A stretch of DNA of 15,508 nt from Cloacimonetes bacterium SCGC AAA252-N17. Its GTDB lineage: Bacteria > Cloacimonadota > Cloacimonadia > JGIOTU-2. The notes beneath the pieces are model-generated. The model saw only the letters and a program-made list of their open reading frames with translations, was not told the origin of the DNA and did not search any database. Shown here in pieces: positions 6,715 through 14,124 of the stretch; within the stretch, counting starts at the first letter, position 1; each line of letters starts with the position of its first letter. Location: positions 1-15,508 of the forward strand of contig ASNI01000059.1 in assembly GCA_000404785.1 (NCBI GenBank). The letters are read 5' to 3'. Made by a program: the position numbers and the translations under genes.

Positions 6715-6912
6715 GTATCTTTCCCTTTAAATAAGCTTCATCTTTTGTATTATCAATTGTTCAATAATTTACTAATTACCACATCACCATTTTTTTGACA
6801 GCTAAATATGTTTTCTCTTCACACAATACGTTGATGTGAGATCGTGAAAATGAATGCTCAGAGAGCATGGAAAAGAAAACTTAAGAAAGCAAAAGCAAAA
6901 TGAACCGTTCGA
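6715..6912 (+). repeat. Long direct repeat, copy B
   Basis: This is the second copy of the 6427-6611 repeat, starting 288 bp downstream. Conservation is highest over the last ~60 bp (AATGAATGCTCxGAGxxCATGGAAAAG and onward to ACCGTTCGA), with a single-base length change just before it. The 17-codon ORF reads MNAQRAWKRKLKKAKAK. The differences from copy A in that ORF change three amino acids and no codon synonymously, so selection on a peptide is not indicated. Confidence 0.8.
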
Positions 6913-7046
6913 GGAAATTGGACTCATACCATCATAGGATCGAGCTGGTCAGCTTAGGTGATAGAATTCCCAAATGCACTTTTACGATCCATTCCAGATT
7001 TTAAAGAACTATTAATTTTCAAAACAACTCTCTGCTGATCTCAATC

Positions 7047-7418
7047 GTGAACGAAGACATCGGCAGAGGACCTTTAAATATAATTGTAAAGGGACTCGAT
7101 CTTCAAACAATACATTCCCTCTCGATCTACAACAATATCCTGACGATCAATAACATACAATTTCTCATTCATGAAGTCCTGAGGTATTGTTCGGAAGTAT
7201 CCTTGGATGCAATGGATACTTCCAAATTTACTGATAATCTGGCATTTTTGCAAACTTCTCTAACCAAACCGTGTTCACCCAAACTTTTCTTTTACAGTTC
7301 CCGCCTACCAACACGTGGCAAACCCTTTATTCATGGGGTTTCAGGTTCAGATATTCCTAAAACGTGGTGCTATAGAAAATTCTTGCAGACCGTATCTCCC
7401 TATTGTATAGTCATTTAA
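7047..7418 (+). CDS. Doubtful 123-codon hypothetical ORF
   Basis: A GTG-initiated frame of 123 codons is open here, with no Shine-Dalgarno upstream. The predicted product (starting MNEDIGRGPLNIIVKG) matches nothing I recognise and ends with an odd Cys/Pro/Arg-rich half (SRLPTRGKPF...SGSDIPKTWCYRKF). The same DNA contains several hairpins (7030-7068, 7071-7092, 7193-7223, 7320-7341), and the opposite strand also has a 60-codon open stretch. It may be a decayed gene, a structured RNA or chance. I would not treat it as a protein-coding gene without homologues. Confidence 0.2.
   Translation: MNEDIGRGPLNIIVKGLDLQTIHSLSIYNNILTINNIQFLIHEVLRYCSEVSLDAMDTSKFTDNLAFLQTSLTKPCSPKLFFYSSRLPTRGKPFIHGVSGSDIPKTWCYRKFLQTVSPYCIVI
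7193..7223 (+). other. Perfect 10-bp hairpin
   Basis: GGAAGTATCC (7193-7202) and GGATACTTCC (7214-7223) are exact inverted repeats around an 11-nt loop. No T-tract follows. It is one of a series of stems between 7030 and 7341. Confidence 0.6.
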
Positions 7419-7646
7419 GAATTCAAAGTGTTAAAGATGAGTCTAAATATTAAAAAATTTTAATAAAAATTAAACAATTTTAAGAAGAATTTAATGGTTA
7501 TTTATATCAATTTAATTATCAGAAATTGTTTTCTTGATTGGGGAACAATGAGCATAAAGATGCACTATAAGTTGATGTGGGATTGAATTATTTGACAAAT
7601 ATTCTAAGTTTAAATCTATTATCCAACTTTAAAAATATAGTTTAAA

Positions 7647-7675
7647 TTCAAAATGATAATAGGATTCATTATAAT
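7647..7675 (+). promoter_or_regulatory. Sigma-70-like promoter of the peptidase operon
   Basis: TTCAAA (7647-7652) is followed by a 17-nt spacer and a perfect TATAAT (7670-7675). Initiation near 7682 would leave a ~36-nt leader ending in the TAGGAGA ribosome site of the gene at 7718. A second candidate, TTGACA (7592-7597) with TATTAT 19 nt on, lies further upstream. Confidence 0.5.
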
Positions 7676-7717
7676 TGTTTTTGCTTTGTTTGAATCAATG
7701 GTAAGTTAGGAGATATC

Positions 7718-8851
7718 GTGAACAGATTAGTTGATTATTTCATCTCGTTAGTTGAAATTGACAGTGAATCTAAAGATGAAAAGAGGGTTGCTGAGAAGCT
7801 GGCAAACGATCTTTCTGAAATGGGTGCGGAAATTATCTTTGATAATGCACATCATGCGACACAGGGGAATGTAGGAAATCTTATTGCAAATTTCAAAGGA
7901 AAAGTCGATAAAGCACCTCTTCTACTCTGTGCTCATACCGATACTGTCAACCCAGGCAAGGGAATCAAACCTATCATCAAAGATGACCTCATCACATCTG
8001 ACGGTTCGACAATTCTTGGGAGCGATGACAAATCCGGAATCGCGCAGATCGTTGAAGCCATAAGGCGCCTCGATGAAGAGGGTTACGAATATGCACCAAT
8101 CCAGGTTTTGTTCACAATATCTGAAGAGATCGGCCTGCTTGGAGCGAAAAATCTGGATTATTCTCTTATAAAAGCCAAAGTCGGCTTTGCACTCGACTGT
8201 AATGGAGTTGGTTCGATAGTAACGCATGCACCCTCATTAAATGTATTTGAGATCACCATAACCGGTAAAGAAGCCCACTCAGGCGGGTCTCCAGAAAAAG
8301 GTATCAATGCAATTCAGGTTGCCGGAGAAGCTATTAGTAAGCTGAAACTTGGACGAATTGATTTTGAAACCACTGCTAATATCGGAAATATCAAAGGAGG
8401 TCTTGCTCATAATATTGTTCCGAAAGAGTGCTTTATCAGCGGGGAAGTTCGCAGTCATGATGAAGTAAAACTTGAAAAAGTTACCAATAAAATTGTTAAG
8501 ACCTTTGAAGAAGTAGCTGCCAAATATGAGGTGAAGTTTGATTCAAAGGTGTTTCACGCATGTTCTAGCGCTCATGTAATTAATGATTTTTCCGCAATGA
8601 AGATCAAAGAAGATGAAGATATCATAAAAATTGCTAAACAAGCTGCAAGGAATATCGGAGTCGAGCCCAAGATCGAAACGGGCGGTGGTGGAAGTGATGC
8701 AAATGTGTTTTTTGCTCGCGGACTCGTGGTTCCTATCATAGGTACAGGCATGAATGATGTTCATTCCACACATGAAAATATCAAAATTCATGATCTTGAA
8801 AAAGTAACACAGTGGGTTATGGAAATCATAAAAGAATACACTAAAAAATAA
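7718..8851 (+). CDS. PepT-like M20 family metallopeptidase
   Basis: A GTG start 5 nt after TAGGAGA is chosen; the only nearby upstream ATG runs into a stop. The 377-aa product is a full-length M20 peptidase of the peptidase T-like type. Visible di-zinc site: H73-x-D75 (CAHTDTV), D103 (GSDDKSG), E136-E137 (TISEE, general base then ligand), D160 (ALDCNG) and the C-terminal H352 (VHSTHEN). The lid/dimerisation insert runs from about 170 to 285 (KEAHSGGSPEKGINAI). It should be a cytosolic aminopeptidase or tripeptidase that trims short peptides, but substrate preference within M20 cannot be read from sequence. Base composition is visibly less AT-rich than the island upstream. It heads a two-gene unit with the aminotransferase 26 nt downstream. 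Confidence 0.92.
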   Translation: MNRLVDYFISLVEIDSESKDEKRVAEKLANDLSEMGAEIIFDNAHHATQGNVGNLIANFKGKVDKAPLLLCAHTDTVNPGKGIKPIIKDDLITSDGSTILGSDDKSGIAQIVEAIRRLDEEGYEYAPIQVLFTISEEIGLLGAKNLDYSLIKAKVGFALDCNGVGSIVTHAPSLNVFEITITGKEAHSGGSPEKGINAIQVAGEAISKLKLGRIDFETTANIGNIKGGLAHNIVPKECFISGEVRSHDEVKLEKVTNKIVKTFEEVAAKYEVKFDSKVFHACSSAHVINDFSAMKIKEDEDIIKIAKQAARNIGVEPKIETGGGGSDANVFFARGLVVPIIGTGMNDVHSTHENIKIHDLEKVTQWVMEIIKEYTKK

Positions 8852-8877
8852 ATACTTCTCAAAGAAGGGAGTAAAAA

Positions 8878-10020
8878 ATGAAAAAATACTTATTGGCACC
8901 AGGTCCTACCCCGGTTCCGGAAAAAATCCTGCAGGTTATGGCAGAACCAATGGTTCATCACAGAACACCTGCGTTCAAAGAAAAAGTAGGAAAAGCGATC
9001 GAAGGTTTGAAATACATATTTCAAACAAAAAATGATGTATTGATTTTTTCATCAAGCGGTTCAGGCGCAATGGAAGGAGCAATATCCAATGTGCTCAACC
9101 CAGGAGATAAAGCCATCATTATTCGCGGCGGAAAATTTGGTGAACGTTGGGGTGAGATCGCAGAAAAATTTGGCGTACAACCCCTGTATATCGATATTGA
9201 ATGGGGCACTGCTGTCGATCCTGCTGATGTAGAAAAACTCCTAAAAGAAAATCCCGATGTAAAGGGTGTATATACGCAACTTACAGAAACTTCAACCTGT
9301 AGCGTGCAGCCGGTCAAAGAGCTTGGCGAGATCGTAAGCAAAACCGATACATTGCTCGTTATTGATGCAATTTCCGGACTTGGCGGACAGGAATTCTACA
9401 TGGATGACTGGAAAGTAGATATCTGCGTTGCCGGTTCGCAGAAAGGGCTTATGCTTCCTCCTGGACACGCCTATGCAGCAGTGAGTGAGAAAGCATGGAA
9501 AGTTATCGATAAGTGTAAACAGCCAAATTATTACTTTGATTGGAAGAAATATCGTAAAAAATTGGCTGCTAATACCGATCCATTTACAGGTTCTGTGCTG
9601 CATGTAAAAGGTCTGCTTGTTGCAATTGACATGATCAAAGAGCGTGGACTTGAAAATATGTTCTATCAGTACAGAGTCCTTGGAAAAGCAGTCCGTGCAG
9701 CAGCAGAAGCACTCGGTTTGGAAGTCTATGCACATCCTTCCTGTGATGTGGCAACAGCAGTTAAAGTTCCTGAATCAGTGGATGGGCTTGCGCTGGTAAA
9801 GATACTTCGTGATAAATACGGATTCACCATTGCAGGTGGACAAGCTCCTATTAAAGGTAAGATATTCCGCATTGCCCACATGGGTTATATTGAGATGTTC
9901 GATATTATTTCAGTGCTATCTGCTCTTGAGATCGTGCTTCATGAACTCGGCTGGGAATTCAAATGGGGTGCAGGTCTGACTGCAGCTCAGGAAATTTTCG
10001 CAAAAGAATACAAATTCTAA
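8878..10020 (+). CDS. Class V aminotransferase (alanine/serine-glyoxylate type)
   Basis: An AAGGGAG (8865-8871) precedes the ATG. The 380-aa PLP enzyme begins with the family signature LLAPGPTPVPEKI. It shows SSSGSGAMEGA (58-68, phosphate-binding turn), D163 in VIDAISGLGG (contacts the pyridine nitrogen), the Schiff-base lysine K189 in AGSQKGLMLPPG, and R331 in FRIAHMGY (substrate carboxylate). It moves amino groups between serine or alanine and glyoxylate/pyruvate-type acceptors. In some bacteria and archaea such enzymes serve serine synthesis or breakdown, but no serA-like partner lies in the window. It is cotranscribed with the peptidase upstream and closed by the terminator at 10037. Length and residues are normal; the exact substrate pair is undecided. 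Confidence 0.93.
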   Translation: MKKYLLAPGPTPVPEKILQVMAEPMVHHRTPAFKEKVGKAIEGLKYIFQTKNDVLIFSSSGSGAMEGAISNVLNPGDKAIIIRGGKFGERWGEIAEKFGVQPLYIDIEWGTAVDPADVEKLLKENPDVKGVYTQLTETSTCSVQPVKELGEIVSKTDTLLVIDAISGLGGQEFYMDDWKVDICVAGSQKGLMLPPGHAYAAVSEKAWKVIDKCKQPNYYFDWKKYRKKLAANTDPFTGSVLHVKGLLVAIDMIKERGLENMFYQYRVLGKAVRAAAEALGLEVYAHPSCDVATAVKVPESVDGLALVKILRDKYGFTIAGGQAPIKGKIFRIAHMGYIEMFDIISVLSALEIVLHELGWEFKWGAGLTAAQEIFAKEYKF

Positions 10021-10036
10021 CTTGTAAAAATATTTC

Positions 10037-10066
10037 AAAGGCGGGTTCATTCCCGCCTTTCTTATT
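10037..10066 (+). terminator. Strong intrinsic terminator after the aminotransferase
   Basis: AAAGGCGGG (10037-10045) and CCCGCCTTT (10052-10060) form a perfect 9-bp stem with a 6-nt loop, followed by CTTATTTTTC. The T-rich tail reaches to within a few bases of the ATG of the next gene at 10071. Confidence 0.9.
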
Positions 10067-10070
10067 TTTC

Positions 10071-11291
10071 ATGCTGGTAAAAATACGATCCGTTACAACT
10101 GATACAATTGCCGATGAAATCGGGATCCAGCCCGAAGATTCACTTCTTTCAATAAATGGTCATGCCATTCATGACGAACTCGATTACATATTTTATCAAG
10201 CTGATGAGAAGATAACTGTGAGGATTCAAAGGGGAGAAAAAACATTCACTCATTTCTTCGAGAAAGATATAGATGAGGATATTGGACTTGAATTATATCC
10301 AATGAAGGTTCGAAAGTGTGGCTGCAACTGCATTTTCTGCTTTGTTGACCAGATACATCCTGACGCACGACCATCGCTGAAAGTGAAAGACGATGACTTT
10401 CGGTTCTCATTCTTTCACGGGAATTTTATCACACTTTCAAATTTGACAGAGAAAGATTACCATAGGATCATCGAGCAGCATCTTTCACCTTTGTACATTT
10501 CCGTACATACCACAAATAATGAGCTGCGTAAAAGGATCATGCGTTATAGAAAAGAAATTTCAGTTATGGAAAAGCTTAGATTTCTCGCAGAAAATGGTAT
10601 TACTTTGCATACTCAGATCGTGCTTATACCGGGCTGGAATGATGGCGTAGAATTTGAAAAATCCGTATTTGATCTCGCTTCTCTCTATCCTGCGGTGCAG
10701 TCAATCGGGATTGTGCCGGTTGGTTTAACGAAATTCAGAAAAGATTTGACTCGACTAAAAAAAGTAAGCAAATCGCAAGCAAAAGAAGTTATTATACAAT
10801 CAAAAAAATGGAGAAGGCAGTTTCAGGAGAAATATGGTTCAGGTATTGTCTCACTTGCTGATGAGTTCTTTCTTCTTGCTGATGAGCCGATTCCAGCAGA
10901 TGAGTATTATGAGGATTTTCCCCAGATTGAGAATGGTATCGGACTTGTTCGTGATTTTCTTGATAATTGGAAAGATTATTCCGATGAATTGCTCGAACAA
11001 CACAGGAATAAAAAAGTGCTTTTTGTGACCGGAGTATTATTCTATCCTATTTTAAATGAATTGGTCGATGCACTCAATTCAAAAGAAAATCAGCAATGGA
11101 AAGTTATTCATGTTGAGAATGAATTTCTTGGTAAAAATGTGACAGTTGCCGGTTTGCTTGTAGGTCAGGATGTGATCAAGGCAATTCAAAAAGAAAACTA
11201 TGATGTGCTTTTGCTTCCTGATGAGATGTTCAATGTGGAGGGGGTGACGTTGGATAATGTTAAAATGGAAAATTTAAAATTTAAAATTTAA
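10071..11291 (+). CDS. PDZ-like / radical SAM / DUF512 protein
   Basis: The start at 10071 (MLVKIRSVTTDTIADEIG) is preferred. The frame stays open back to 9963, but that extra ~36 codons overlap the aminotransferase and the terminator and show no domain. The 406-aa protein has an N-terminal PDZ-like segment (about 1-60, GIQPEDSLLSINGH). A radical SAM cluster C83-x3-C87-x2-C90 (CGCNCIFCFVDQ) follows, then the barrel (FITLSN, ISVHTTNNELR, LIPGWND, IGIVPVGLT), and a C-terminal DUF512 region (LPDEMFNVEG near the end). The family is widespread and conserved, and I know of no established reaction for it. No Shine-Dalgarno is visible. The terminator's T-rich tail lies within a few bases of the ATG, so its transcription depends on readthrough or on a promoter inside the aminotransferase end. 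Confidence 0.88.
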   Translation: MLVKIRSVTTDTIADEIGIQPEDSLLSINGHAIHDELDYIFYQADEKITVRIQRGEKTFTHFFEKDIDEDIGLELYPMKVRKCGCNCIFCFVDQIHPDARPSLKVKDDDFRFSFFHGNFITLSNLTEKDYHRIIEQHLSPLYISVHTTNNELRKRIMRYRKEISVMEKLRFLAENGITLHTQIVLIPGWNDGVEFEKSVFDLASLYPAVQSIGIVPVGLTKFRKDLTRLKKVSKSQAKEVIIQSKKWRRQFQEKYGSGIVSLADEFFLLADEPIPADEYYEDFPQIENGIGLVRDFLDNWKDYSDELLEQHRNKKVLFVTGVLFYPILNELVDALNSKENQQWKVIHVENEFLGKNVTVAGLLVGQDVIKAIQKENYDVLLLPDEMFNVEGVTLDNVKMENLKFKI

Positions 11292-11320
11292 TCCCAAATA
11301 AAATCAGATAGGGAGAATCA

Positions 11321-12370
11321 TTGAACTATAAAATAGTTTTCGCAAATCCTTCTTATTCAAAAGAAAAAATAGAAGCTATTATAGACAAATGCAAAGATAT
11401 TAATGAACTTCAAAAATTGATAAATCAAAACCTTTTCACCTTTGACCGATTGGAATTACCTTGCGGGACATTACGCTTAGAGCATATACAAAAAGCTTTA
11501 AATATTGCGGATTATTTCGGAACTTCAGATGTCTTGCCGGATATTCCATTATTAAACAGACTTTATTACAAATCTCATCAGAAGGGAAATAATAAAGGAA
11601 AAGTCTATGATGCAGATAGCATTCGATATTTACGTGATACCTTTCATGATCTCGACTTGAGCGATGATGACTGGCAACGTGTGATCGAGAAATTAAGCAT
11701 CGAAGAATTTATAAGCATAGACACGATCGCTGAAAGGACAGTGATCATCTGGAATTCGCTTCCATACATATCAACGACTAATTCCTGCACGGGTCATCGG
11801 GATGCACTACGCTATTTCTGTTTTTCAAATTTGCATTTTAGATTCGATCCCGAGCATATTTCCGTCTCACGCATCACTGATTTGATAAAATCTGCTTTTG
11901 ATGATTTCAATTCCAATATTTTTAAAATAGATATAGAGAATTTTGATAACACATTAGGTATCTTATTTTTTCAGATCCCGCCCTCGGAGTGGATTGCCAC
12001 AAATAACAAAAAGCCAGTGAAAACAATATGCGAAAGATGTTATAAACAGTTGAAAACTACTTTCAAGACGGACAATGATCTTGATGATTTCGAGCTTGGA
12101 AAAAGTGCGTCGGATGCCCGGGCTGCGGACTATATCCGTAAGAAAATGTATAAGTACTTTAATCGATTGAACACAAATTTTGAGATCGATGAGAATGAAG
12201 ATGAATTTTATTGGGGTGTATTTCGTAAACGCTGTTTGGTTTTCGAGGAAAGCTACAAAAATTTTTATATTTCACATGAAGCGATTGAGAATATAAAGCA
12301 TTTTTGGGAGCGTTGTGAAGAGCTTGGGAAAAGTATAAAAACATGGTATCGTAGCTCGAAGAAAAACTAG
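11321..12370 (+). CDS. Hypothetical protein, 349 aa, TTG start
   Basis: A TTG codon 5 nt after GGGAG (11311-11315) is the best start; it follows the DUF512 gene by 29 nt. I do not recognise the family. The N-terminus is helical (KEKIEAIIDKCKDINELQKL). The centre has a conspicuous SLPYISTTNSCTGHRDALRY stretch (146-165) ending in C156-x-G-H159, the most likely functional site. C237-x2-C240 (ICERC) lies later, and the C-terminal third is charged and aromatic (YWGVFRKRC...FWERCEELGKSIKTWYR). No signal peptide or membrane segment is evident. It sits 31 nt before a methyltransferase gene and probably shares its transcript, so the two may act on a common substrate; this is inference from position only. 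Confidence 0.72.
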   Translation: MNYKIVFANPSYSKEKIEAIIDKCKDINELQKLINQNLFTFDRLELPCGTLRLEHIQKALNIADYFGTSDVLPDIPLLNRLYYKSHQKGNNKGKVYDADSIRYLRDTFHDLDLSDDDWQRVIEKLSIEEFISIDTIAERTVIIWNSLPYISTTNSCTGHRDALRYFCFSNLHFRFDPEHISVSRITDLIKSAFDDFNSNIFKIDIENFDNTLGILFFQIPPSEWIATNNKKPVKTICERCYKQLKTTFKTDNDLDDFELGKSASDARAADYIRKKMYKYFNRLNTNFEIDENEDEFYWGVFRKRCLVFEESYKNFYISHEAIENIKHFWERCEELGKSIKTWYRSSKKN

Positions 12371-12401
12371 GAGTAATGAATAAAGATTGGAGGTTTGCAT
12401 C

Positions 12402-13391
12402 ATGAAAAAGAAGAATCAACAAACAGATAAGATCGACTGGTCGAAAGATGAGTATAGAAAGCACATTATTGAGGAGCGGAAGTTTTTATGGAGAGAGGAT
12501 TCAGTCGAGTTGTATGCAAAGTGGATCGGTTTGAAATCCGGAATGACAGGCGTGGATGTGGGCTGCGGACTCGGTTATCTTGGCTGGACATTCTGGAAAT
12601 ATTTCGGCAAAGGAGGAAAATATATAGGCATCGACGTATCCGAAAAACTCATCTCCGAAGCAAAAGGAATCTCAAAAGATTGGGTAAAAGAGGGCTCTGC
12701 AGAATTCATGGTCGGTGATACTTATGCTTTACCTTTGCCGGATAATTCTGCTGATTTCGTAATGTGCCAGACCTTGCTGATGCATCTGGAGGAGCCGGTA
12801 AAAGCAATTGCCGAGATGAAGCGTGTGGTCAAACCCGGCGGCATTGTGATCTGTATGGAACCGGATAATCTTTCAAATTCTATGAGGGTTAGTTACAATT
12901 CCGTTCATCAGTTTTCTATGGAAGAACTCCTTTTGATTCATAAGGTGCAGTACTGTTGGGTCGAGGGCAGGAAAAAGCTCGGAGAAGGAGATTGGGGTAT
13001 CGGTTCGAAATTGCCGAAATTGATGAGCGATGCAGGACTGAAGAATATCGATATTCGTAATAATGATATCGTGAAGTTTATACTGCCATCTTACGAAACA
13101 CCCGAACAAAAAGATATGTCAAAAAAAATTAAAGGATACTGCAAGAAACCATTTAACAGAAAAGCGATCAGAGAATCAGTCGAGGAGAAGGTCTTAGCAG
13201 GTGGGGGATCAAAGTATCTTTTACGAAAATATTATAATTTTCTTAAGGATCAAAAACAACAAATTTCTTCCAAAATTTTGCAGGAGTTAAAAAAGAAACA
13301 TTATTATGCTTTTTGGGGAAGTTCTTTCTTTTATATTTGTATTGGAAGGAAAAGAAAAATTGAAGAAACTGATAGAAATCCTAAACCCTAA
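12402..13391 (+). CDS. Class I SAM-dependent methyltransferase
   Basis: The ATG at 12402 is chosen because GGAGG (12389-12393) stands correctly before it; a TTG at 12387 in the same frame overlaps that site. The 329-aa product has a Rossmann methyltransferase at about 45-155: motif I VDVGCGLG (51-58), the acidic residue D78 in IGIDVS, GDTYALPLPDNSADFV (105-120, motifs II-III) and the VVKPGGIVICMEP strand (142-154). The remaining 170 residues are a basic, helical extension of unknown role that would set the substrate. It resembles the broad Methyltransf_11/25 group, whose members act on small molecules, quinones, lipids or proteins, so no substrate is assigned. It is last in the run starting at 10071 and faces the convergent SRAP gene. 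Confidence 0.88.
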   Translation: MKKKNQQTDKIDWSKDEYRKHIIEERKFLWREDSVELYAKWIGLKSGMTGVDVGCGLGYLGWTFWKYFGKGGKYIGIDVSEKLISEAKGISKDWVKEGSAEFMVGDTYALPLPDNSADFVMCQTLLMHLEEPVKAIAEMKRVVKPGGIVICMEPDNLSNSMRVSYNSVHQFSMEELLLIHKVQYCWVEGRKKLGEGDWGIGSKLPKLMSDAGLKNIDIRNNDIVKFILPSYETPEQKDMSKKIKGYCKKPFNRKAIRESVEEKVLAGGGSKYLLRKYYNFLKDQKQQISSKILQELKKKHYYAFWGSSFFYICIGRKRKIEETDRNPKP

Positions 13392-13430
13392 TTCCTAAAT
13401 ACTTAACAAATTCAAAGCTCAAATTCTCAA

Positions 13431-13453
13431 AATTAAAAAGCGAAATTTTAATT
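13431..13453. terminator. Weak A/T-only hairpin between convergent genes
   Basis: AATTAAAA (13431-13438) and TTTTAATT (13446-13453) are exact inverted repeats with a 7-nt loop, overlapping the stop codon of the minus-strand SRAP gene. A-runs and T-runs on both sides could serve either direction, but with no G-C pairs the stem is weak. No better terminator is seen in 13392-13447. Confidence 0.3.
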
Positions 13454-14122
13454 ATGGAGTAAATCCTGGGATGGCTCTATTAAATCAGGATAATTATTAG
13501 CCGGTGAATTTACATCCATTGAGACCTCATAATAATCGAGATCATGTTCCTGGTAGGGAATGAGCAACTGTTTCAATGTATTTGTATCACTATTCTTGAA
13601 CCACAAAGCGAAGTTTTCTTTCGGAAGAATGACAGGCATTCGAGGGTGGATAGTTTTCAGACTTTTAATCGCATCTATAGTAATTATGCTGCACGAAGTA
13701 ATCTTCTCGCCATCTTGAGATTTCCAATTATCATAAATACCTGCAAAGCAAAATGGCTTGTTGTCCTTCAAATGAATGAAATAGGGGAATTTGTTAGATC
13801 CGCGTTTCTGCCATTCATAAAAGCCGTTTGCAACTATAAGGCATCTTCTTTTCTGAAATGAGTATTTAAAACTCGGTTTTTCATCGAGTGTTTCTGCGCG
13901 TGCATTGATGAGTTTGGAACCAATTGAAATATCCTTTGCCCAAAAGGGGATCAATCCCCATCGCATGGCAGTGAGTATTGAGCTTCCATTTTCTATGATG
14001 ACAGCAACATCTTGAGTGGGTGCGATATTATAGCTTGGACCGAGTTCGATCTCAATTTGATCGAGATTAAATATTTCCATTATCTCTTTTGCAGTATTTA
14101 TTCGAGCAAATCTTCCACACAT
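13448..14122 (-). CDS. SRAP domain abasic-site-crosslinking protein (YedK/HMCES family)
   Basis: The 224-aa product starts M-C2-G-R-F; Cys2 becomes the N-terminal nucleophile after Met removal and forms the thiazolidine crosslink with abasic sites in single-stranded DNA. Other conserved positions are present: N34 in YNIAPTQ, N73-A-R-A-E-T (72-78), E103 in GFYEW, and H159 in HPRMPVIL. Length is typical. The gene is read just after the polymerase gene, with only 2 nt between that stop codon and this ATG; its AAGGAG ribosome site (14128-14133) overlaps the end of the polymerase frame, so translation is probably coupled. The pair suggests joint handling of damaged single-stranded DNA at stalled forks. 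No LexA-type operator was recognised upstream of the pair. Confidence 0.94.
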   Translation of the reverse strand: MCGRFARINTAKEIMEIFNLDQIEIELGPSYNIAPTQDVAVIIENGSSILTAMRWGLIPFWAKDISIGSKLINARAETLDEKPSFKYSFQKRRCLIVANGFYEWQKRGSNKFPYFIHLKDNKPFCFAGIYDNWKSQDGEKITSCSIITIDAIKSLKTIHPRMPVILPKENFALWFKNSDTNTLKQLLIPYQEHDLDYYEVSMDVNSPANNYPDLIEPSQDLLHN

Positions 14123-14124
14123 TG

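Larger units (their letters stand above)
6241..7646. other. 1.4-kb spacer between the defence island and the peptidase operon
   Basis: Apart from the repeats, hairpins and weak ORFs listed separately, I see no intact gene on either strand. The 6913-7029 stretch and the A/T-rich 7419-7646 stretch hold nothing recognisable beyond poly-A/T tracts and a TTGACA at 7592-7597 with a TATTAT 19 nt downstream. The mixture of repeats and broken frames suggests a site of past insertions and losses. Confidence 0.6.

Noticed and set aside
706..6912. Integron cassette array with attC sites
   Set aside because: The repeats lie between modules, but I found no GTTRRRY core pairs, no palindromic attC fold at the repeat ends, and no integrase.
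7047..7418. Confident hypothetical gene
   Set aside because: There is no ribosome site, no family resemblance and an unusual composition, and open frames occur on both strands of the same hairpin-rich DNA. It is kept only as a low-confidence entry.
9963..10070. 36-codon N-terminal extension of the DUF512 protein
   Set aside because: It overlaps the aminotransferase end and the terminator hairpin in another frame and carries no domain; the PDZ-like segment begins naturally at 10071.
12376..12405. Nine-codon leader ORF (MNKDWRFAS) overlapping the methyltransferase ATG
   Set aside because: Its AGGAG is only 2 nt from the ATG, too close for normal initiation, and the peptide shows nothing attenuator-like. 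The ATGA overlap is probably chance.
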